DNA of 64,000 nt, from NCBI RefSeq assembly GCF_014077005.1, contig NZ_JACGVC010000049.1, positions 1 to 64,000 of the forward strand, read 5' to 3'. Positions 38,663 through 46,451 of this stretch are shown piece after piece (positions within the stretch are counted from its first letter, which is position 1; each line of letters starts with the position of its first letter). The notes beneath the pieces were generated by a model that ran no database searches, was not told the origin of the DNA, and worked only from the letters and a program-made list of their open reading frames with translations. The DNA comes from Colwellia sp. MB3u-45. Lineage in GTDB: Bacteria > Pseudomonadota > Gammaproteobacteria > Enterobacterales > Alteromonadaceae. A program made the translations under genes and the position numbers.

Positions 38663-38767
38663 TTATAACAATGTATTTAAACGGAACTAAAGCAGTGGGT
38701 TAGGTTAGGTTAGGTTTCGCTACATATTATGAACCACTATTTTAGTCCGCTTAATGCGGAGTTAACG
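38663..38767 (+). repeat. attC 3, with GGTTA pentamer repeat
   Basis: The left core GGTTATAAC is the exact reverse complement of the start of cassette 3 (GTTATAACC). The right core is GTTAACG. The loop region holds GGTTA three times in tandem (about 38698-38713). Confidence 0.85.
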
Positions 38768-38908
38768 ATCGCCCATATTGCTACACATGCGCTACATAAA
38801 AAAATATAAAGTGAGTTATAGTGCTAGTGCATTGTTTTTAATGTGATTTTATTTTTATTAAATTGCATTAACAGGGCGTTGTTCGTCAGTACTAACAGGG
38901 AAGAACGG

Positions 38909-39661
38909 ATGAATCAACATTCAATTAGTCGTCCAGATAATTTGCGTGATGAAAGTCATGCCAAAGCCATAGTGTATAACTGGATGAAACATGCTCAACG
39001 AGAGGCTGTTTCTAATCTTAAAAACCTTGGCGATAAGACATCTCAATCTCCAAAGGGAAAAAAATATAATTTAAATAAAATTATAACTCCTATTTTAGAT
39101 GCTACAGATTCAGTGCTGGTTTTACGATCGGATAAAAAAATAAAGAAAACAATAAGACCAACTATTCCTCCTGTTATCAATACTGTTTATTTTGAATTGA
39201 GACAACGTATTTCTCATCCCGACATATCTAATGATTTCCAATATACTCCGCTTATATTCAACGACTTTGATACAAAGACTATGAAGCAACAAAAAGTTTT
39301 AATGTGTCTTTTAACCGATCATTTTCTTGCGAGGCTTTTAATGAGAACTGAAGCTAGAAATTTGAGAGGATTACTCGATGGCCTCATTACGTTAACCAAT
39401 ACACTCATGACAGCTATACCTAAAGATAAAATTCCAAAAACTGATTTTGTGGTGGTCACAGAAAATGAAATCATTCCTATGGTATATTTTGAAATGAATT
39501 CCTGTCCGACACTTAGGACAAAAACGTATATTCCTCGTATCGAATGGTTTGGCTCAACAAAAAAAGTGTGTGAGGGTATTATATCTCAGTTTTCATCAAC
39601 TCATAATTGTTCATTAATCTACAGCAAAGATTTTGACAAAATGAAATTAGAAGCAAGATAG
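38909..39661 (+). CDS. Cassette 4: hypothetical protein, cassette truncated downstream
   Basis: 250 residues from ATG 38909 (AGGGAAGAA upstream); an in-frame GTG at 38843 has no ribosome-binding site. Cytosolic, basic, and not recognised. There is no attC between its stop and the right att-like repeat, so the cassette has lost its 3' end. The core complementary to its start (GTTAACGAT) is missing. Confidence 0.6.
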   Translation: MNQHSISRPDNLRDESHAKAIVYNWMKHAQREAVSNLKNLGDKTSQSPKGKKYNLNKIITPILDATDSVLVLRSDKKIKKTIRPTIPPVINTVYFELRQRISHPDISNDFQYTPLIFNDFDTKTMKQQKVLMCLLTDHFLARLLMRTEARNLRGLLDGLITLTNTLMTAIPKDKIPKTDFVVVTENEIIPMVYFEMNSCPTLRTKTYIPRIEWFGSTKKVCEGIISQFSSTHNCSLIYSKDFDKMKLEAR

Positions 39662-39697
39662 TAGAAGAAAAAAGTCATAGGTAAAATAACAGCCCAT

Positions 39698-39717
39698 TGA
39701 CTACATATTGTCTACAT
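39698..39717. repeat. Right att-like repeat
   Basis: TGACTACATATTGTCTACAT, identical to the left repeat at 29565 except one base. It lies 37 bases after the cassette 4 gene, where an attC site would be expected. Confidence 0.65.
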
Positions 39718-39868
39718 TATATTTTATTTTAAGTTTATGTTGTTGTTATTAATTGACTTTTAACTATATAAAAAATAATAAGCTGTTAGCTGGTAAGCAA
39801 AATTGGTCATATTCAAAACAACCTGAAGTTAAAACTTATCTTTTCAAATAACTCCCTAGGAGGGAAAT

Positions 39869-40042
39869 ATGTCAGAACAATCCGAACTAAAAGTTGCATC
39901 AAAAGAATCTGTAGCTCTTGAAATGGCAATGGATATTGCAAACAGAGAAAAATTCTATGATGATTCATCTACATACCGTAAAAAGCTATTAGATCTATAT
40001 GCTGAGTGCTTATATGCAACAAATGGCTATAGGGAAGTGTAA
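39869..40042 (+). CDS. Cassette 5: 57-residue protein
   Basis: Short gene with a very strong ribosome-binding site (AGGAGG, seven bases before ATG). The product is acidic and helical, with no membrane segment, ending ECLYATNGYREV. Its stop is seven bases before the attC core. It sits alone in a well-bounded cassette (39785-40147), which supports it as a real gene. Function unknown. Confidence 0.65.
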   Translation: MSEQSELKVASKESVALEMAMDIANREKFYDDSSTYRKKLLDLYAECLYATNGYREV

Positions 40043-40048
40043 TTTACC

Positions 40049-40147
40049 AGCTAACAAGTTGCTCAAGCGGGACAAATAACAGTTGGCCGCGCTCGTGCCT
40101 CGCACAGTATAGCCAACCATTATTTGCCCCTTAGCAAAGCGTTATAT
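40049..40147 (+). repeat. attC 5
   Basis: The left core TTACCAGCTAAC is the exact reverse complement of the cassette 5 start at 39785 (GTTAGCTGGTAA). Inner stem GTTGGC...AGCCAAC. Right core GTTATAT. Confidence 0.9.
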
Positions 40148-40170
40148 TTTTATCGAATTAAGGTGTCTTA

Positions 40171-40417
40171 ATTATTGATGAGTCGAAAAATGAGGATGTT
40201 TATTGGAGATTTATAAAAACATTAATCGCAATATATTTATCAATAGCGTTGCTTGAGCTTTCTGGTGTAGATGTAACAAAAGAAAATTTTTTCATTTGAT
40301 AAATTTTCATTTGCAATATTAATTCTGCTTTCAGTGTGCATTTATACTTTTGATAATATGCTTAAAAGTTTTGTTAAATGGTTTAAACGCAAAAGTAAAA
40401 CAGTCTTGAGCAATTAA
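40171..40417 (+). pseudogene. Cassette 6: frameshifted small membrane protein
   Basis: Two adjacent frames encode one likely protein of about 80 residues. The first reads DESKNEDVYWRFIKTLIAIYL and continues to VTKENF. After removing one T from the T6 run near 40290, the second continues FSFDKFSFAILILLSV to the stop at 40415. Two membrane segments result. No ATG, GTG or TTG starts the first frame; ATT at 40171 follows an AAGGTG ribosome-binding site. Start loss plus frameshift suggest a dead gene, unless ATT is used and slippage occurs. Confidence 0.55.
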
Positions 40418-40419
40418 AA

Positions 40420-40500
40420 ATATAACAAGCAAATTAACAGGACTAAAAACAGTGGGCTGTTCGCTTCGCTCCATTTTAGCCCACTATTTGGGCGTTAGGC
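40420..40500 (+). repeat. attC 6
   Basis: Left core AAATATAAC complements the cassette 6 start GTTATATTT. Inner stem GTGGGCT...AGCCCAC. Right core GTTAGGC. Confidence 0.88.
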
Positions 40501-40517
40501 ATTTAAGGTTTAGTATC

Positions 40518-41246
40518 ATGTTTGAGAGCACGCAAAATATTTTGGAAAAAACAGAAGGTTATATTTTAAATCTTCCAAGTGATAATAAATTATGGAGTCT
40601 TTTTACTCGATACATTGTGTTTCCTTTAAAATATTTATGGCTAGGGTTAGGTGAATTTTTAAAACCTGCTTCGCTATGGGCTGTTATCGCATTTTTATTA
40701 ATGATTGCAGTAACAATGGCAAAAAAAAACTTTGGAATTAATCACGAATATTCATTCTTGATGATAAATTTTTGTATTTATTTTCCTATGATCTTAGTTA
40801 TTTTTGCAGTCCCAAGTACATATTCATATTTTGGGGTAAGTAGTGCCCATGTAAAAAAAACAACACAAATTATTGAAGCAGAAGGCATCGACTCAATAGA
40901 TAAAGTTGAATTATTAGAGGAAAATATAGAGAAAATTTATGACAGAGTATGCTCTAGAGTCTTATTTTATAAGTGGCTTGTAGGTGCTTCTTGGACTCTT
41001 TATGTTGTTGTATTTAATTTTGAATTAAGATTTTTAATGAAATCTAGTGGGCAATCAATAAAAGATGCTATTTCAGAAAATATGCTCACATTTTTCCTAG
41101 TACTATTTTCCGCTATTGGTGCTTTGTTATTAGTTGTTGGGTATAAAAAAGCATCGGACTTACTAATTAAAAGTATTGAATTTGGATGTGTTGAGCAAAA
41201 GTACAAGCTATTAAAAATGCCTAACAAGCAAATCAACAAGGACTAA
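40518..41246 (+). CDS. Cassette 7: four-segment membrane protein
   Basis: 242 residues from ATG 40518; an earlier in-frame start would lie inside the attC and is rejected. Two pairs of hydrophobic segments (about 48-97 and 158-215) surround a cytosolic helical loop. The reading frame runs through the attC left core and stops inside it, which is common for cassettes. Function not recognised. Confidence 0.6.
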   Translation: MFESTQNILEKTEGYILNLPSDNKLWSLFTRYIVFPLKYLWLGLGEFLKPASLWAVIAFLLMIAVTMAKKNFGINHEYSFLMINFCIYFPMILVIFAVPSTYSYFGVSSAHVKKTTQIIEAEGIDSIDKVELLEENIEKIYDRVCSRVLFYKWLVGASWTLYVVVFNFELRFLMKSSGQSIKDAISENMLTFFLVLFSAIGALLLVVGYKKASDLLIKSIEFGCVEQKYKLLKMPNKQINKD

Positions 41247-41342
41247 AGATTGGTGGCCATTGCTCTTGCCTCACTGATTTTGGTCACCAATTTTTGGTCT
41301 GTTATTTGGTCTGTTATTTGGTCTGTTATTTGGGCGTTAGGC
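41219..41342 (+). repeat. attC 7, with triplicated 12-bp unit
   Basis: Left core ATGCCTAAC complements the cassette start GTTAGGCAT. Inner stem TTGGTGGCC...GGTCACCAA. Before the right core GTTAGGC, the 12-base unit TTTGGTCTGTTA occurs three times in tandem (41292-41327), lengthening the site to 124 bases. Confidence 0.85.
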
Positions 41343-41371
41343 ACCTAAACTAGTCAAGGAGTGTCCACTCG

Positions 41372-43786
41372 ATGTCTTCACCAATATTAAAAATAGACAA
41401 CATCAAAAATATTGCTGTTTATAAAAATTTCCAATGGTCGAACTCAGTAAGAGATGAAGGTAATAACATTGCTGATTTTAAAAATATTAATGTTATTTAC
41501 GGTAGAAACTATTCTGGGAAAACAACGCTTTCAAGAATCATTAGATCGGCTGAAATAGGTGTGCTCTCGGATAAGTACGTAACCCCTGAATTTAAGTTTA
41601 GCTTTGCTGATGGAAGCAATGTTACACAACATACATTAACGACACATAGCAATGTAATTAGAGTATTTAATGAAGATTTTGTCAGAGACAACTTACGATT
41701 TATCACTGATGATGAACAGACTATTAATTCATTTGCAATCCTTGGTGACGACAATGCTAGACTTGAGGAAGAAATAAAAACTAATGAAATTGAACTTGGG
41801 AGTGATGAGGATAAAAGTGGTCTTATTGGAAAATCTCTTGAGGCAAATGAAAAAAACTCTAGAGCAGAAAATGCTTATAACAGAAGATTATCTGCCTTAG
41901 AAAGTAAGTTACGTGACAAAGCAAACAAAGCAGGTAGCGGAATAAAGCATAACAAAGTATTTGGGAATGCCAATTACAACCTGATCAAAATAAAAATTGA
42001 TATTCAGAAAGTTATTAAGGATTCTTATTCCCCTATTACGGATGAAAGTGTACTAACAAACCTTTCTCTTCTTAAGGAAGTCCCTAAAGAAGAAGTTAGA
42101 GAATCACCTCCTTTTAATCTTAAGTACTCCTCAATACTTTTACAGGCTAAAGAATTAATAGAAAAAAAGATTCAAGCATCTGCCCCTATACAAGAGTTAC
42201 TGAATGACAGTGTCCTTGCTGCTTGGGTTCGGTCAGGACGAAAACAGCATGAAGATAAAAGAGAACAATGCGCATTTTGTGGGAATGATTTGCCACCAGA
42301 ACTTTGGGATAAATTAGATAAACATTTCAATCAGGAATCTGAAAGTCTTCGTTCAGCTTTGAATAGTTTATTAGCTTCAATACAGAGAGAAAAAGACGGA
42401 CTCCCAAATTTATTGAAAATTAATAATTCAGACTTTTATTCTAATTTTCGTGAAGACTTAGATATTTTAAAAGAAAATTATTCTGCGCGTACCGCAAGTT
42501 ACCTAGCAACTATCGATATGATAGAAGTTCAAGTTAAATCCCGAATAGAAGATATATTTAAAGATGTATTATTTGAAGAGCCTATTACCGTAGAGATTGA
42601 ATTGAATAATATTAGGACTTCATTCGAGGAATACCGATATAAAGCAAATCAATCAACCTCATCATTAAGTAGCGAGCAGTTTAAAGCACGTGACGCTCTA
42701 CGATTACACGAAGTATTTACGTTTATCAACGATATAACCTATGTTGATGAATGCGAGGCAATAGAAAAAATCAAAGAAGATAAAACGACAGCTCTTAGAT
42801 TGAAAATAGCTAAAAATGCAGAGGTCAGTGCCAAAAGAAAGAAGATAAGTAGTTTAAAAGCTCAACTAAAAGATGAAAGTAAGGGCGCGGATCAAGTAAA
42901 TGAATATCTAAATGATTTTTTTGGGCATCAATCACTTTCTTTAAAAGCTATTGAGGAAACATCTCCTCTTGTTCGTACAGGGTATCGATTTGAAGTAACT
43001 CGTAATGATCAAAAAGCTTACCATCTCAGTGAAGGGGAGTGTAGTTTAATCGCTTTCTGCTACTTTATGGCGAAACTTAAAGATATAGAGACTAAAGGTA
43101 ATCAGCCTATTATTTGGATAGATGATCCTATTTCAAGTCTGGATGCAAATCATATTTTCTTTGTCTACAGCCTGATTAATGCTGAAATTGTCACATCAGA
43201 AAAATATGACGATGCAGGCGAGGTTAAAGAGAGAAATCGTTTTGAGCAATTGTTCATTTCAACGCATAATTTAGATTTTTTAAAATACCTTAAACGACTT
43301 CCCGGTGCATCAAATAAAAATAAATCACAATATTTCATAATTAATAGAGCAGATCAAACCAGTGATATTTCTTTAATGCCTAAATATTTGAAAGAGTATG
43401 TAACGGAGTTTAATTTTTTATTCCATCAGATTCATAAGTGTGCAGCTATAACTGCAATAAACGATGATAACTACACAACATTCTATAACTTTGGGAATAA
43501 CGCTAGAAAGTTTTTTGAGATATATCTGTATTACAAATATCCTGATCAAGGTATGAACCCGACAACTTTGAAATCATTTTTCGGAGAAGAAAGTGTCCCT
43601 GCAATCCTCAGCGATAGAATTAATAACGAGTATTCTCATTTAGCAGGTGTATTTGAACGTGGCTCAACACCAATAGAGGTTCCAGAAATGCATACGGCTG
43701 CTAAATTTATTTTGGATAAAATAAAACAACATGATCACGAACAATATGTGTCGTTAGTCCAAAGTGTTGGTGAAGTCAGTGCCTAA
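41372..43786 (+). CDS. Cassette 8: RloC/PrrC-like ATPase with zinc hook (AAA_13)
   Basis: 804 residues. Walker A GRNYSGKT is at 44-51. A coiled coil carries a zinc-hook CAFC at 300-303, then a second coil and a Walker B/D-loop WIDDPISSLD near 580-590. The C-terminal region has an Arg-x3-Glu pair near 711-715 (ARKFFE) and NEYSHL near 751-756. This is the layout of RloC and PrrC-type proteins, in which an ABC ATPase controls a C-terminal anticodon nuclease with an Arg/Glu/His triad. The nuclease assignment is inference. AGGAG precedes the start. The stop overlaps the attC core. Confidence 0.75.
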   Translation: MSSPILKIDNIKNIAVYKNFQWSNSVRDEGNNIADFKNINVIYGRNYSGKTTLSRIIRSAEIGVLSDKYVTPEFKFSFADGSNVTQHTLTTHSNVIRVFNEDFVRDNLRFITDDEQTINSFAILGDDNARLEEEIKTNEIELGSDEDKSGLIGKSLEANEKNSRAENAYNRRLSALESKLRDKANKAGSGIKHNKVFGNANYNLIKIKIDIQKVIKDSYSPITDESVLTNLSLLKEVPKEEVRESPPFNLKYSSILLQAKELIEKKIQASAPIQELLNDSVLAAWVRSGRKQHEDKREQCAFCGNDLPPELWDKLDKHFNQESESLRSALNSLLASIQREKDGLPNLLKINNSDFYSNFREDLDILKENYSARTASYLATIDMIEVQVKSRIEDIFKDVLFEEPITVEIELNNIRTSFEEYRYKANQSTSSLSSEQFKARDALRLHEVFTFINDITYVDECEAIEKIKEDKTTALRLKIAKNAEVSAKRKKISSLKAQLKDESKGADQVNEYLNDFFGHQSLSLKAIEETSPLVRTGYRFEVTRNDQKAYHLSEGECSLIAFCYFMAKLKDIETKGNQPIIWIDDPISSLDANHIFFVYSLINAEIVTSEKYDDAGEVKERNRFEQLFISTHNLDFLKYLKRLPGASNKNKSQYFIINRADQTSDISLMPKYLKEYVTEFNFLFHQIHKCAAITAINDDNYTTFYNFGNNARKFFEIYLYYKYPDQGMNPTTLKSFFGEESVPAILSDRINNEYSHLAGVFERGSTPIEVPEMHTAAKFILDKIKQHDHEQYVSLVQSVGEVSA

Positions 43787-43868
43787 CAACAAATTTAACA
43801 AGGACAAAAAATGCTCCTTCGTCGCTTATTTAACCAACTATTATTTGCCTCTTAACGAGGCGTTGAGG
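43781..43868 (+). repeat. attC 8
   Basis: Left core GTGCCTAAC complements the cassette 8 start GTTAGGCAC. The right core is GTTGAGG, after which a 147-bp inverted-repeat element (43865-44011) is inserted before the next cassette core GTTATGT at 44012. Confidence 0.85.
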
Positions 43869-44011
43869 CTGTAGAATAACTAATTCAGCCAAAATCACTA
43901 AGTTTTTGTGATCCTGTATCGCGCTGTAGACTATTTACTCGATATAAGTAATACATTTGGTACCCCTATTTTTAGGGGGAATTCATAATAAACGAGTTAT
44001 TCTACAAGCTT
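43865..44011. mobile_element. MITE-like element copy 1
   Basis: 147 bases with terminal inverted repeats TGTAGAATAACT/AGTTATTCTACA and an internal hairpin CCCCTATTTTTAGGGG. It carries no gene. GTT is found on both sides (GTT-GAGGC... and ...AGCTT-GTTATG), as if the attC crossover triplet was the target. Confidence 0.75.
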
Positions 44012-44050
44012 GTTATGTTTTTCGTTCAGTATGGAGATTGCGGATAATCA

Positions 44051-44839
44051 ATGAGTAATTATCGTTATGACCCTGTTGTTACAGGTGTAATCATAGGAAT
44101 AGGTGCATTAGTCCTTTGGTATTTTTCATGTCTAGCTATAGAGCAAAAATTAATTCCTTCAAGTTTTGATCATATCACTCGATTTTTTACGATATTAATA
44201 GCTACTTTATGCGGTGCTTTTGCGGCATTCAGATTTAATGCAAAACTAGAAGATAAAAAGCTATCTCGTGAAAATGAAATATTAGTTGATGAAAAAGTAG
44301 CAATCCTGAATAAAGCATTACTCAATATTGCTCTCCAACTAAATGTAATTGGAAACATAAAACGTTTGTTGAATCGTTATAATAATATTGATGAACAAGC
44401 TTTCAAAATGCCAGCCGAAAAGAACTTCAATGAGAAAGTTTTTGTTGATATAAATGAAATAGCCTTAATTTTAATTAATGATCCAATGCTCCTAATGGAA
44501 ATATCAGTAGAACAAGATGGTTTTATACAAACTATTGAATCTCTTAAAGTTAGACACGAACATTACATTAACGAATTACAGCCAAATATGAACAAACAAG
44601 GATTACTTGATCGCAAGAGTAATACGGATGAATATGAAGAATTATTACCTTACCATGTATTCAAAGGAGCTTATGATTCGGTTAAGGTTTTAATACACAA
44701 CGTTCAAGAGAGTGAAAAAGGCTTAGAAGGTAAGTTTGATAAACTTAGGGTTTCATGTAAAAAATACTTTCCTCAACACCAATTTATGGAATTAGAAAAA
44801 CATAACAAGAACTTCAAACGGAATAAAGCAGTTGGTTAG
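44051..44839 (+). CDS. Cassette 9: two-segment membrane protein
   Basis: 262 residues. Two N-terminal membrane segments (about 10-31 and 42-62) are followed by a long cytosolic helical domain. The frame reads through the attC left core. Not recognised; its plan (two membrane helices plus a soluble domain) is shared with many small effector-type proteins but is not diagnostic. Confidence 0.6.
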   Translation: MSNYRYDPVVTGVIIGIGALVLWYFSCLAIEQKLIPSSFDHITRFFTILIATLCGAFAAFRFNAKLEDKKLSRENEILVDEKVAILNKALLNIALQLNVIGNIKRLLNRYNNIDEQAFKMPAEKNFNEKVFVDINEIALILINDPMLLMEISVEQDGFIQTIESLKVRHEHYINELQPNMNKQGLLDRKSNTDEYEELLPYHVFKGAYDSVKVLIHNVQESEKGLEGKFDKLRVSCKKYFPQHQFMELEKHNKNFKRNKAVG

Positions 44840-44898
44840 GTTCCGCTTTTCTACACATTTTAACCAACTATTTTTGTCCGATTAAGTGGGCGTTGGTA
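44800..44898 (+). repeat. attC 9
   Basis: Left core AAACATAAC is the reverse complement of the cassette 9 start GTTATGTTT at 44012. This shows that cassette 9 begins after the MITE-like element. Inner stem AGTTGGTTA...TAACCAACT. Right core GTTGGTA. Confidence 0.88.
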
Positions 44899-44922
44899 AA
44901 TAATTAAACTTGGCAAAATAAA

Positions 44923-45324
44923 ATGAAAAATTGGCAAATATCTACATCTAAAACAGTTAAAGAAAAAATTACAAATGCTATGAAAAATGAAGTTAGTAAA
45001 ATTGCATGTGATTTAATCGATAACACTTTAAAGCCTAAACACATAAAACCAGAGCTAAATAACCCAAGTTTCAATAAACTTGTAGATATATTTATTAAAT
45101 GGCGGGGAAGCTCACTGTATTTTTATGCTAAATATAAAAGCTGTGGGGAAGATGCTATTTCACCAATTTTTGAAACAAAATTTGCGAGGTTAGTATATGC
45201 GGGGGAGGATAAGTTTAACCTCTCTTATATGCGGCACAATGAGCAATGGCTTAATTTACATTCGAATTTTACTGGGCTGGAATGTTGCAATGCTATTGAA
45301 TACGAACCATATTTCGTAGTGTAA
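44923..45324 (+). CDS. Cassette 10: conserved cassette-borne protein of unknown function
   Basis: 133 residues, cytosolic. The segments FNKLVDIFIKWRGSSLYF, ISPIFETKFARL and FNLSYMRHNEQW match a hypothetical family that I recall as frequent in Vibrio and Shewanella integron cassettes. It has no known activity. The cassette's attC is cut short by the next MITE-like element. Confidence 0.65.
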   Translation: MKNWQISTSKTVKEKITNAMKNEVSKIACDLIDNTLKPKHIKPELNNPSFNKLVDIFIKWRGSSLYFYAKYKSCGEDAISPIFETKFARLVYAGEDKFNLSYMRHNEQWLNLHSNFTGLECCNAIEYEPYFVV

Positions 45325-45362
45325 TTTGCTTATAAGCTGTTAAAACAGGACAAAATTTAGTT
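45325..45362 (+). repeat. attC 10, left part only
   Basis: TTATAAGCTGTTAAAACAGG followed by ACAAAATTTAGTTGG resembles the left half of the other attC sites. The right half is replaced by MITE-like copy 2, so this site should not recombine normally. Confidence 0.55.
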
Positions 45363-45507
45363 GGCTGTAGAATAACTAATTAAGCCAAAATCACTAAATT
45401 CTTTTGTTCCTGTATCACGCTGTAGACGATTTACTCGATATAGGTAATGCATTTTTTACCCCGATTTTTAGGGGTAATTCATAATAAACGAGTTATTCTA
45501 CAAGCTC
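45363..45507. mobile_element. MITE-like element copy 2
   Basis: 145 bases, same terminal repeats as copy 1 and about 85-90% identical by eye. It is inserted after GTT within the stem of attC 10; the right flank is again GTTATG. Confidence 0.75.
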
Positions 45508-45537
45508 GTTATGTGTATCTATAGAAGGGAGTTCTAA

Positions 45538-45777
45538 ATGTTAGAATTGAGGCCTAATTGTGAGTATTGTGATTTTGATTTACCACCTGAATCGAATGAA
45601 GCTGTTATTTGCACATTTGAATGCACATTTTGCGTTAAGTGTGCTGAAAAAATATTAAAGAGTATATGCCCAAACTGCTTAGGTAACTTGGTTCAACGAC
45701 CCATCCGACCTTTAGCGGCATTGAAAAAAAATCCTGCATCAACTAAACGAGTATTAAAGGAGAAGAGGCATGTTTAA
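45538..45777 (+). CDS. Cassette 11a: DUF1272 zinc-finger protein
   Basis: 79 residues. Cysteine pairs CEYC (9-12), CTFECTFC (27-34), CAEK and CPNC (45-48) form two small zinc sites. The MLELRPNCEYCDFDLP start is the DUF1272 signature. Function unknown. GGGAG lies upstream, and it overlaps the next gene by eight bases. Confidence 0.75.
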   Translation: MLELRPNCEYCDFDLPPESNEAVICTFECTFCVKCAEKILKSICPNCLGNLVQRPIRPLAALKKNPASTKRVLKEKRHV

Positions 45778-46174
45778 ATCTCGAAATATAGAGGGTAAAA
45801 TTGATTGGTTAGATGAAACTGGTATTAAAATTTATACTATTTCTGCCTGTAATAGTTTAGTCGACCAATCTAAATATTTATATCGACTCAATGAAATTAA
45901 AGCAGCACGTAATATCAACTGGATTAATACTCCAGCTTTCGTCATTTTTCATGATGGTTCCGGTTGTGATTATTTGGTTTTAGTCTGGTGGGAAAATGAT
46001 AATGAATTATTCACATCCGTATCAGTTAAAGTTGATGATGAATGGGTAGAAGACGCCAGTAAATATTCGTTCTGCTTGTATGATCTAGAGGTGTTTTGGA
46101 CTGAGCGCAATATTTATATAACAACAATTGATTGTGAACTACCATCACTAAAAAAATATCAGGTTTCGCGTTAA
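45770..46174 (+). CDS. Cassette 11b: hypothetical protein
   Basis: 134 residues, acidic and mostly beta by composition, with many aromatic residues (YLVLVWWENDNELF). Overlap with the DUF1272 gene implies co-expression in one two-gene cassette. Not recognised. Confidence 0.6.
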   Translation: MFKSRNIEGKIDWLDETGIKIYTISACNSLVDQSKYLYRLNEIKAARNINWINTPAFVIFHDGSGCDYLVLVWWENDNELFTSVSVKVDDEWVEDASKYSFCLYDLEVFWTERNIYITTIDCELPSLKKYQVSR

Positions 46175-46175
46175 G

Positions 46176-46272
46176 TACACATAACATGCTGTTAAATAAA
46201 AATAAGCTGGCTGTTTTTGTCCCGCTTGATATTTTAGCCAATTAAATTTTGCCTCTTAACTGGGCGTTGAGG
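46176..46272 (+). repeat. attC 11
   Basis: Left core TACACATAAC is the exact reverse complement of the cassette 11 start GTTATGTGTA at 45508. Inner stem TTGGCT-like with TAGCCAA. Right core GTTGAGG, then MITE-like copy 3. Confidence 0.88.
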
Positions 46273-46415
46273 CTGTAGAATAACTAATTCAGCCGAAATC
46301 ACTAAATTTTTGTGTTTTTTTATCGCGCTGTAGACGATTTATTCGATATAGGTAATACATTTGGTACCCCGATTTTTTGGGGAAATTCATAATAAACGAG
46401 TTATTCTACAAGCTC
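46269..46415. mobile_element. MITE-like element copy 3
   Basis: 147 bases, with the same ends and the same GTTGAGGC left junction as copy 1. Right flank GTTATG at 46416. Confidence 0.75.
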
Positions 46416-46451
46416 GTTATGTGAATAATTCGAGCAGTAGGAGTGATGTCG

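Larger units (their letters stand above)
29565..39717. mobile_element. Putative integrative element bounded by 20-bp direct repeats
   Basis: About 10.15 kb between two near-identical 20-bp repeats (29565-29584 and 39698-39717). It contains a P4-type tyrosine integrase at its left end, an AlpA-like regulator, a gpA-type HUH replication protein, and then four integron-type cassettes. No capsid, packaging or conjugation gene is present, so it is closer to a phage satellite or a mobilisable island than to a prophage. The boundary assignment rests on the repeats. An alternative right end near 34.35 kb, before the first cassette, cannot be excluded. Confidence 0.6.

Noticed and set aside
39751-39762. 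AATTGACTTTTA also found at 29509-29520, near the other att-like repeat
   Set aside because: Same orientation but different distances from the repeats and on both outer sides; too short and AT-rich to separate from chance.
43865-44011. The MITE-like element as an ordinary gene-less cassette
   Set aside because: A cassette should end in the reverse complement of its start (GCCTCAAC for GTTGAGGC); this is absent, so it is not a standard cassette.
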